Assembly (NCBI GenBank): GCA_900765105.1 | Contig: CAAFQM010000173.1 | Location: 1 to 7,617 of the forward strand | Length of the DNA stretch: 7,617 nt | Reading direction: 5' to 3' | Origin: an uncultured Faecalibacterium sp. | GTDB lineage: Bacteria > Bacillota > Clostridia > Oscillospirales > Ruminococcaceae | Part shown: piece by piece, positions 1-4,761 of the stretch | Numbering within the stretch: position 1 is the first letter of the stretch | Layout: each line of letters opens with the position of its first letter | Position numbers and translations under genes: made by a program | Notes under the pieces: model-generated | The model's input: only the letters and a program-made list of their open reading frames with translations | Databases searched by the model: none | Told to the model about the DNA's origin: nothing

Positions 1-819
1 ATCGGCATTCTGTTCTGGGCCTGTATGTTCGGCATTGCCATGAAGAACATCGGCGCAGAGAGCACCAAGGTCTTTCTGGCAAACACCGCCGATGCCGTTT
101 CTCAGATCGTGCGCTGGATCATCAATCTGGCCCCCTTCGGCATCATGGGTCTGGTGTACACCAACGTTTCCGGCAACGGTCTGGCCATCTTTACCCAGTA
201 CGGCAAACTGCTGGCCCTGCTGGTGGGCACCATGCTGTTCATGGCGCTTATCGTCTCCCCCTTCATCATGTTCATCTATCTGGGCTGCAACCCGTATCCG
301 CTGGTGTTCCGCTGCCTGAAGGAGTCCGGCCTGACCGCCTTCTTCACCCGCAGCTCCGCCGCCAACATCCCGGTCAACATGGCTCTGTGCGAAAAGCTGG
401 GTCTGGATAAGGATATGTACTCCGTGTCCATCCCGCTGGGCGCTACCATCAACATGGACGGCGCAGCCATCACCATCACCATCATGACGCTGGCCGCTGC
501 CAATACGCTGGGCATTCAGGTGTCCCTGCCTGCCGCCATCGTGCTGAGCGCCATGAGCGCTTTGGGCGCCTGCGGCGCTTCCGGCGTGGCCGGCGGCTCC
601 CTGCTGCTGATCCCCATGGCCTGCTCCCTGTTCGGCATCTCCAATGATGTTGCTATGCAGATGGTGGGTGTCGGCTTCATCATCGGCGTGGTGCAGGACT
701 CTGTGGAGACTGCTCTGACCTCCGCCGGCGACGTGGAGTTTGCCGCCACCGCCGAGTATCACCAGTGGCTCAAGCAGGGCAAGCCCCTGCCTGAGTTCCT
801 GACCGGCAAGAAGAACTGA
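1..819 (+). CDS. sstT: Serine/threonine:Na+ symporter SstT, 3' part (5' end outside window)
   Basis: The frame is open from base 1, so the start lies upstream; 272 residues are present, roughly the C-terminal two thirds of a ~400-residue protein. It belongs to the dicarboxylate/amino acid:cation symporter family (TC 2.A.23), membrane proteins that import amino acids with Na+. The block around nt 343-480 (FFTRSSAANIPVNMALCEKL, then SVSIPLGATINMDGAAITIT) and the HP2-like stretch ACGASGVAGGSLLLIP near nt 565-615 match, by memory, E. coli SstT far better than GltP or GltT. The SSAAN serine-rich loop and the re-entrant GASG loop are the substrate- and Na+-binding elements of the family. One difference is NMDGAA, as in glutamate-type members, where E. 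coli SstT has NMAGAA as I recall it. The C-terminus is short and hydrophilic (EFLTGKKN). A strong terminator follows within 15 bp, so this is the last gene of its transcript. Serine/threonine specificity is inferred from similarity. Confidence 0.9.
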   Translation: MGILFWACMFGIAMKNIGAESTKVFLANTADAVSQIVRWIINLAPFGIMGLVYTNVSGNGLAIFTQYGKLLALLVGTMLFMALIVSPFIMFIYLGCNPYPLVFRCLKESGLTAFFTRSSAANIPVNMALCEKLGLDKDMYSVSIPLGATINMDGAAITITIMTLAAANTLGIQVSLPAAIVLSAMSALGACGASGVAGGSLLLIPMACSLFGISNDVAMQMVGVGFIIGVVQDSVETALTSAGDVEFAATAEYHQWLKQGKPLPEFLTGKKN

Positions 820-832
820 GAAAATTGCAAAT

Positions 833-869
833 AAAAATGGCTGGTATCCTGCGACACCAGCCATTTTTT
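833..869. terminator. Bidirectional intrinsic terminator between sstT and the ECF gene
   Basis: Left arm AAAAATGGCTGGT (833-845), 10-nt loop (846-855), right arm ACCAGCCATTTTT beginning at 856 and running into a T tract to 869. The A-rich left flank gives a U tract on the opposite strand, so it can end both sstT (plus) and the convergent S component gene (minus), whose stop codon lies 4 bp away. Confidence 0.92.
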
Positions 870-872
870 GTT

Positions 873-1409
873 TTAGTCCATGACCTTCGCCTTCTGCAGG
901 GCGGTGAGGACCAGCGGGATGAGCACCAGCTGCGCGATGATGCCCGGCACAGCGGTGAGCAGTGCGCCGGACAGGAAGGCACTGAACGGGAAGCTCGAGC
1001 CGGTCAGGCCTGCCAGCACGAACCGCACGGCACCCCACACCAGGCGCCCCGCCACCATGGCGGTGACGAGAGAAGCGTACATCATGGGCAGTGTGTGCTG
1101 TACTTTGCGCCAGACAAGGCCGGACACAAGGCCGTAGGCGGCCAGCTCAAAGGCCATGGAGATGGCGATGGGGAACATCGGCGGCATGCCGAACAGCACC
1201 GAGCGCAGCAGCGGGGCAATGAAGCCCACCGCAAGCCCCCACGGCCCGCCCAGCACAAAGCCGCACAGCAGGATGGGAAAATGCATCGGGCACAGCATGT
1301 TGCCCACCTGCGGCACATGGCCGGTGACCATGGGCAGCACGAAGGCCAGCGCAAGGAACAGCGCGGCCAGCACGATGCTGCGGGCGGGCGAGTTGGTTCT
1401 GGTTTTCAT
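873..1409 (-). CDS. ECF-type vitamin transporter, substrate-binding S component (substrate unassigned)
   Basis: 178-residue, very hydrophobic protein with about six membrane segments, the usual size and shape of an energy-coupling factor S component. Segment 1 (residues ~11-29, IVLAALFLALAFVLP) contains the A16-x-x-x-A20 motif that S components use to dock on EcfT. A conserved-looking block follows: GNMLCPMHFPILLCGFVLG (36-54), then LLRSVLFGMPP (67-77) and MAFELAAYG (85-93). I recognise this pattern from ECF S components of Firmicutes but cannot assign the vitamin; it does not resemble QueT, and pantothenate, hydroxymethylpyrimidine or a pyridoxine-type ligand are only possibilities. No EcfA/EcfA'/EcfT genes are nearby, so it would be a solitary (group II) S component sharing a module encoded elsewhere. 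The start is supported by AGGAGGA at 1418-1424, 8 nt upstream. Expression is probably controlled by the terminator-bearing leader described separately; that regulator might reveal the ligand. Confidence 0.85.
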   Translation of the reverse strand: MKTRTNSPARSIVLAALFLALAFVLPMVTGHVPQVGNMLCPMHFPILLCGFVLGGPWGLAVGFIAPLLRSVLFGMPPMFPIAISMAFELAAYGLVSGLVWRKVQHTLPMMYASLVTAMVAGRLVWGAVRFVLAGLTGSSFPFSAFLSGALLTAVPGIIAQLVLIPLVLTALQKAKVMD

Positions 1410-1573
1410 GAAAAAATTCCTCCTTTAACGCAAAAAAGGGGCCTGCCTCTGGTGTTCGCACCAAAAGCAGACCCCTTCGTGGCGTCTGTAAAATGAATAT
1501 GCTGGATGAAAAACTCCATAAGATGGAGAAAACGGGCTTCGGCCCGTGCGCCCGGCTTCGTGCCGGAATCTGT
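1410..1573 (-). promoter_or_regulatory. Structured 5' leader with attenuator; candidate riboswitch of unknown class
   Basis: The transcript should start near 1573-1571 and run about 160 nt to the ATG. Three short perfect stem-loops follow one another: 1566-1552 (CCGGC/GCCGG, loop ACGAA), 1547-1532 (ACGGGC/GCCCGU, loop CGAA) and 1528-1514 (CUCCAU/AUGGAG, loop CUU). Then comes a single-stranded AU-rich stretch and a strong terminator (1475-1432) directly ahead of the ribosome binding site. The 5' end of the RNA (CAGAUUCC, 1572-1565) is complementary over 8 pairs, two of them G-U, to the 5' arm of the terminator (GGGGUCUG, 1475-1468). A second competitor, CAGAC at 1488-1484, can pair with the same GUCUG. 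Either pairing would disrupt the terminator. I see no TPP, THF, ZTP, preQ1-I, FMN, cobalamin or T-box signature. The riboswitch call is inference; a protein- or antisense-controlled attenuator is possible. Confidence 0.6.
1432..1475 (-). terminator. Leader terminator (attenuator) upstream of the ECF S component
   Basis: Read on the minus strand, a 17-bp uninterrupted stem (1475-1459 with 1454-1438, a few G-U pairs) closes on a CGAA tetraloop (1458-1455) and is followed at once by six U (1437-1432). The ribosome binding site begins only 6 bp later. The position between promoter and coding region means it controls read-through into the gene rather than ending an upstream gene, since the next gene upstream is divergent. 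Confidence 0.88.
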
Positions 1574-1577
1574 GAAA

Positions 1578-1606
1578 AATATATCAGATGCGCCCTGCCT
1601 TGTCAA
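1578..1606 (-). promoter_or_regulatory. Promoter of the ECF S component gene
   Basis: On the minus strand, -35 TTGACA (1606-1601), a 17-bp spacer and -10 TATATT (1583-1578): a perfect -35 and near-perfect -10 for the vegetative sigma factor. The predicted start is an A at 1573 or 1571. Such strength fits a gene that is controlled after initiation by its leader. Confidence 0.85.
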
Positions 1607-1693
1607 GGTGCGGCAAAAAGCCTGCAATTTGACCAAAAAGCGGCAAATTTCCACCGATATTTCCCCGCGTATGTACATTTTGCATGAAGAACC

Positions 1694-1722
1694 TTGACCT
1701 TTTTGCGTAGAATAGCTAATAT
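1694..1722 (+). promoter_or_regulatory. Promoter of the transketolase operon
   Basis: -35 TTGACC (1694-1699), 17-bp spacer, -10 TAATAT (1717-1722), giving a start near 1729 and a leader of about 94 nt. It diverges from the ECF gene promoter; about 87 bp lie between the two -35 boxes and show no clear operator. The leader can form small GC stems (for example AGCGC 1736-1740 with GCGCT 1763-1767), but no convincing terminator. Confidence 0.82.
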
Positions 1723-1822
1723 AAACTTGAAAAAGAGCGCGCTGCGGGCAGCAATGCCAGTTGCGCTGACGAAAGGCTTTTTTGAACATGTGCAAATCTG
1801 AGGTTCATACGGGAGGACCATC

Positions 1823-2674
1823 ATGACAAATGCAGAAAAACTCACCCTGGCCAAGCACGCCTGCCACATCCGCATGGGCGTGATCGAGGGCACGCACAGC
1901 GCAAAGTGCGGCCATCCGGGCGGCAGTCTGGATATCGCCGAACTGCTGAGCTACCTCTATTTCGTGGAAATGAACATTGACCCGAAGGACCCGAAGAAGG
2001 CCGACCGTGACCGTCTGGTGCTGTCCAAGGGTCATGCGGCCCCGGCGCTGTACGCAGCGCTGGCCGAGCGCGGCTACTTCCCGGTGGAAGACCTCAAGAC
2101 CCTGCGCAAGATCGGCAGCTATCTGCAGGGCCACCCCAACATGAACGAGACGCCGGGCGTAGATATGTCCACCGGCAGTCTGGGTCAGGGCATCTCCGCC
2201 GCCTGCGGCATGGCACTGGGTGCCAAGCACGCGGGTAAGCCCATCAACGTCTTTGCCATCGTGGGCGACGGCGAGGTGGAAGAGGGCGAGTGCTGGGAGG
2301 CATTCATGTTTGCCGCCCACTACGGCCTGAGCAACCTGTGCGTTGTGCTGGACCGCAACCATCTGCAGATCGACGGCACCACCGAGACGGTCATGAACAG
2401 CGCTCCGCTGGAAGATAAGCTGAAGGCCTTCAACTTCAATGTGGTCACCATCGACGGCCACGACTACGACCAGATCGAAGCCGCCATGCAGGCGTTCCAC
2501 GCCGAGACCGCAAAGCCCACCTGCATCATCATGGACACCACCAAGGGCAAGGGCGTTTCCTTTATGACCAACTCCGTGGACTGGCACGGCAAGGGCCCCA
2601 ACGACGATGAGTACAAGATCGCAATTGAGGAACTGAACGCCGCATACGCCGCGCTGGAACAGGAGGACAAATAA
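1823..2674 (+). CDS. Transketolase, N-terminal (thiamine diphosphate-binding) subunit
   Basis: 283 residues, the usual length of the N-terminal half in organisms with a split transketolase. Together with the next gene it would form the enzyme that moves two-carbon ketol units between sugar phosphates in the non-oxidative pentose phosphate pathway, in the cytoplasm. Visible motifs include H31-P-G-G, S68-K-G-H71-A, the GHP at 103-105, G118-S-L-G-Q-G123, and the thiamine diphosphate/Mg2+ motif G148-D-G150 with the distal D-R-N179. The ribosome binding site GGGAGG (1811-1816) sits 6 nt from the ATG. The gene has its own consensus promoter and ends 1 bp before the second half, with which it is clearly co-transcribed. 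A dedicated role with another sugar pathway cannot be excluded, but nothing nearby suggests one. Confidence 0.95.
   Translation: MTNAEKLTLAKHACHIRMGVIEGTHSAKCGHPGGSLDIAELLSYLYFVEMNIDPKDPKKADRDRLVLSKGHAAPALYAALAERGYFPVEDLKTLRKIGSYLQGHPNMNETPGVDMSTGSLGQGISAACGMALGAKHAGKPINVFAIVGDGEVEEGECWEAFMFAAHYGLSNLCVVLDRNHLQIDGTTETVMNSAPLEDKLKAFNFNVVTIDGHDYDQIEAAMQAFHAETAKPTCIIMDTTKGKGVSFMTNSVDWHGKGPNDDEYKIAIEELNAAYAALEQEDK
2661..2666 (+). promoter_or_regulatory. Ribosome binding site of the second transketolase gene, inside the first
   Basis: AGGAGG lies within the last codons of the N-terminal subunit gene, 9 nt before the ATG at 2676, and the stop and start codons are separated by one base. This favours translational coupling, which would help produce the two subunits in equal amounts. 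Confidence 0.8.
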
Positions 2675-2675
2675 G

Positions 2676-3623
2676 ATGGCAGACGTGAAGAAAATTGCTA
2701 CCCGTGAAAGCTACGGCAATACCCTGAAGGAGCTGGCCGCCGAGGGCCACGACGATCTGGTTGTGCTGGACGCAGACCTTGCCGCCGCCACCAAGACCGG
2801 CATGTTCCGCAAGGCCTCCCCGGACCGCCACTTTGACTGCGGCATTGCCGAGGGCAACATGATGGGCGTGGCCGCCGGTCTGTCCACCATGGGCTATGTG
2901 CCCTTTGTCTCCAGCTTTGCCATGTTCGCCGCAGGCCGCGCCTTTGAGCAGGTGCGCAACTCCATCGGCTACCCCCACCTGAACGTGAAGATCGGTGCCA
3001 CCCACGGCGGCATCTCTGTGGGCGAGGACGGCGCCTCCCACCAGTGCTGCGAGGACTTTGCCCTTATGCGCAGCATCCCCGGCATGACCGTCATCTGCCC
3101 TGCCGATGACGTGGAGGCCCGCGCCGCCGTGCGTGCAGCCTATGCCATGAACGGCCCTGTCTACCTGCGCTTCGGCCGTCTGGCAGTGCCCGTGTTCCAC
3201 GATGCCGACAACTATCACTTTGAGATCGGCAAGGGCGAGCAGATCACCGACGGCAATGATATCGCCATCATTGCCACCGGCCTGATGGTCAACGAGGCCC
3301 GCATGGCCGCCGAGCAGCTGGCCGCCGAGGGCATCCGCGCCCGGGTCATCAACATCCACACCATCAAGCCGCTGGACGAGGAGATCGTCCTCAAGGCTGC
3401 CAAGGAGTGCGGCAAGGTCATCACCGCCGAGGAGCACAACGTCATCGGCGGTCTGGGCGAAGCCGTGTGTGCTGTTCTGTCCGAGAAGCTGCCCACCCCC
3501 GTGCGCCGCGTGGGCGTGCAGGACAAGTTCGGCTGCTCCGGCCCGGCATGGGACCTGCTGAAGGAGTACGGCCTCGACGCCGCAACCATCTGCAAGACTG
3601 CCCATGAAATGCTGAACAAGTAA
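2676..3623 (+). CDS. Transketolase, C-terminal (pyrimidine-binding) subunit
   Basis: 315 residues, the expected length for the C-terminal half of a split transketolase. The pyrimidine-binding domain spans about residues 5-170: F53-D-C-G-I-A-E59-G-N-M carries the glutamate that activates the thiamine diphosphate aminopyrimidine ring, followed by F79-V-S-S-F-like core, E91-Q-V-R-N-S-I and G118-A-S-H-Q (nt ~3028-3045). The transketolase C-terminal domain follows at about 185-305, with V224-I-N-I-H-T-I-K-P-L and a V-I-T-A-E-E-H-N block near 248-255. No cofactor residue appears missing. It partners with the gene immediately upstream, and the operon ends here at a strong terminator. The related DXP synthase fold is one contiguous ~620-residue protein, so it is a less likely reading. 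Confidence 0.95.
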   Translation: MADVKKIATRESYGNTLKELAAEGHDDLVVLDADLAAATKTGMFRKASPDRHFDCGIAEGNMMGVAAGLSTMGYVPFVSSFAMFAAGRAFEQVRNSIGYPHLNVKIGATHGGISVGEDGASHQCCEDFALMRSIPGMTVICPADDVEARAAVRAAYAMNGPVYLRFGRLAVPVFHDADNYHFEIGKGEQITDGNDIAIIATGLMVNEARMAAEQLAAEGIRARVINIHTIKPLDEEIVLKAAKECGKVITAEEHNVIGGLGEAVCAVLSEKLPTPVRRVGVQDKFGCSGPAWDLLKEYGLDAATICKTAHEMLNK

Positions 3624-3636
3624 CATTTGCCTTACA

Positions 3637-3677
3637 AAAATACCGCTGTGCCGTTCGTTGGCACAGCGGTATTTTTT
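3637..3677. terminator. Bidirectional terminator shared by transketolase operon and lysR
   Basis: A perfect 16-bp stem: AAAATACCGCTGTGCC (3637-3652), 7-nt loop (3653-3659), GGCACAGCGGTATTTT (3660-3675), with T to 3677. Both strands give a U tract. The stop codon of the convergent lysR gene (TAA on the minus strand, 3678-3676) is embedded in the T tract, so the two genes share the element with no spare bases. Confidence 0.95.
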
Positions 3678-4566
3678 ATGCCTCTCCCAGCAGTTTTGCG
3701 CGGTTCGCATATACATCGATGAACACAGCCCGCAAAGCGGCGATCTCCGGTCGGGGGTCATCCCGCAGGGTCAGCAGGCAGGTGTCCGGCAGGGCCAGAT
3801 ACAGCGGAAGATACCATGCTGCCGGGAAAGCCGGGTATTTCATCGGGCATAGGAACATGCCACGCCCGGCCAGAAGATCGTTGTAAACGCATTCGTAGTT
3901 TTCCACCATGCGCCAGCCGGGGGCATCGTAGGGCATTCCGGGCTGGGTACGGGTGTAGTCCACCATATCCTGATACAGCGGTTCAAAAAAGACCTGTTGC
4001 CCGGCAAGGTCGGCCAGTTCCAGCGCCCGGCGGCCCGTAAACGGATGCTCCGGCGAAACGATCAGATAAAATGTGTTGTGGATGATCGGCCGGCTTTCCA
4101 CCTCCGGCTGCAGAGGGACGAACGGCAGATACAGGGCAGCGTCTGCTTCAGAGCACAGCATCCCGTGCGGGTTGCGGGAAATGGGCCGGGTGTCCACTGC
4201 AAACTCGTACCCCGGCAAAGCGGCGTGGAGCCGCGCCATCAGGATGGGGTAGATGGGGTCCCGCTGCAGCAGTACCGGAGGCAGGCGCAGCGTCAGGGTG
4301 CGCTGCGGGGCGAATGCTTTCAGCGCTGTGCGGGCGTTCAGGACACTGCGGTAGATCTCCTCAGCGCGGGGCGCAAAGGCCCGGCCTGCTTCAGTCAGGG
4401 CCACCCGGGTGGTGCTGCGGGTGAACAGGGCAAGGTCCAGCTCTTTTTCAAGGCTGCGGATCTGGTAGCTCAGGGCGGGCTGGGTGCAGTACAGCTCCCG
4501 GGCGGCGGCGGTAAAATTCAGCGTCCGGCTCAGGGTGAGAAAACACAGCAGCTGGTGGTCGTTCAT
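3676..4566 (-). CDS. LysR-family transcriptional regulator
   Basis: 296 residues, typical of LysR regulators (~290-310). The N-terminal winged helix-turn-helix is clear at residues 1-60: L7-C-F-L-T-L-S-R-T-L-N-F-T-A-A-A, then C28-T-Q-P-A-L-S-Y-Q-I-R-S-L-E-K-E-L and L47-F-T-R-S-T-T-R-V-A-L-T-E-A-G. A linker helix (to ~88) leads to the ligand-sensing domain (~90-290), which diverges strongly from characterised members, so the inducer cannot be read. The open frame continues upstream to 6771, but that part is antisense to the reductase; ATG at 4566 is chosen because the LysR domain begins there and AAAGGAG lies 11 nt upstream. It is divergent from the reductase gene, the standard arrangement for a LysR protein that controls its neighbour, and its own promoter overlaps the proposed operator, suggesting autoregulation. 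Confidence 0.93.
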   Translation of the reverse strand: MNDHQLLCFLTLSRTLNFTAAARELYCTQPALSYQIRSLEKELDLALFTRSTTRVALTEAGRAFAPRAEEIYRSVLNARTALKAFAPQRTLTLRLPPVLLQRDPIYPILMARLHAALPGYEFAVDTRPISRNPHGMLCSEADAALYLPFVPLQPEVESRPIIHNTFYLIVSPEHPFTGRRALELADLAGQQVFFEPLYQDMVDYTRTQPGMPYDAPGWRMVENYECVYNDLLAGRGMFLCPMKYPAFPAAWYLPLYLALPDTCLLTLRDDPRPEIAALRAVFIDVYANRAKLLGEA

Positions 4567-4608
4567 AAACAAAAACGCTCCTTTCCCGGCGGAACAGAAT
4601 GCTTTGCG

Positions 4609-4657
4609 ATCAGTATAACACATCGGGAAATACTGATAAAGAGATTTTATTACTGAG
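4609..4657. promoter_or_regulatory. Putative LysR operator: three phased half-sites
   Basis: ATCAGTAT (4609-4616) and ATACTGAT (4630-4637) form a perfect 8-bp inverted repeat with a 13-bp gap; a third, imperfect copy TTACTGAG lies at 4650-4657. The copies start 21 and 20 bp apart, two helical turns, so they face the same side of the DNA. LysR sites commonly consist of a high-affinity T-N11-A-type dyad plus a weaker activation site in phase. Binding by the adjacent regulator is inferred. Confidence 0.65.
4612..4639 (-). promoter_or_regulatory. Promoter of lysR, overlapping the operator
   Basis: On the minus strand, -35 TTATCA (4639-4634), 16-bp spacer, -10 TATACT (4617-4612). Both boxes lie inside the inverted repeat, so an occupied operator would block lysR transcription, as is usual for self-repressing LysR genes. 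Confidence 0.6.
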
Positions 4658-4695
4658 GGAAAATTTTTTTGTTTCCCTTTTACTTCGTTATATTT

Positions 4696-4701
4696 TATAC
4701 T
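4696..4701 (+). promoter_or_regulatory. Likely -10 box of the reductase gene promoter
   Basis: TATACT at 4696-4701 is a good -10, but no TTGACA-like box exists 16-18 bp upstream (only T-rich TTTCCC-type sequence around 4672-4678). A weak -35 fits dependence on the LysR activator. An overlapping TATATT at 4689-4694 is an alternative. The start would be near 4708, with a 6-bp hairpin (GCGGGA 4712-4717 / TCCCGC 4724-4729) at the very 5' end of the mRNA. Confidence 0.5.
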
Positions 4702-4746
4702 AAGTGTCGGGGCGGGACAAAAATCCCGCAGAAACGAGAAGAAAGA

Positions 4747-4753
4747 AAAGGAG
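4747..4753 (+). promoter_or_regulatory. Ribosome binding site that fixes the reductase start
   Basis: AAAGGAG lies 8 nt before ATG 4762. The same frame is open from a TTG at 4669, which is upstream of the likely transcription start and has no Shine-Dalgarno sequence; the ATG also places a standard lipoprotein signal peptide at the N-terminus. Confidence 0.85.
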
Positions 4754-4761
4754 CAAACAAG

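Noticed and set aside
825..1496. 223-codon plus-strand frame opposite the ECF gene
   Set aside because: Translates to a Q/H/R-rich sequence with no recognisable fold; the minus-strand membrane protein is the real gene.
1410..1573. preQ1-III, THF or mini-ykkC (guanidine-II) riboswitch assignment
   Set aside because: The downstream protein is not QueT-like or clearly FolT-like; the hairpin loops (ACGAA, CGAA, CUU) do not reproduce the paired ACGR tetraloops of guanidine-II or the other cores as I remember them.
1607..1693. Operator between the divergent ECF and transketolase promoters
   Set aside because: Only loose GCGGCAAA-type similarities were seen, with no dyad or well-spaced repeat.
1736..1783. 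Possible terminator/attenuator in the transketolase leader (GC stem and T6 at 1778-1783)
   Set aside because: The best stems (AGCGC/GCGCT, GCTG/CAGC) end about 10 nt before the T run, and the stem directly next to the T run is only 3 bp, so it does not look like an intrinsic terminator.
1805..2587. 260-codon minus-strand frame opposite the transketolase N-terminal gene
   Set aside because: Shadow of a conserved gene, rich in H, G, V and A, and it overlaps the operon's leader and start.
2562..3761. 399-codon minus-strand frame opposite the transketolase C-terminal gene
   Set aside because: Complementary to a well-conserved gene, no domain recognised, composition typical of an antisense shadow, and it crosses the shared terminator.
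4669..4761. TTG start extending the reductase by 31 residues
   Set aside because: It lies upstream of the probable transcription start, has no ribosome binding site, and would bury the lipoprotein signal peptide.
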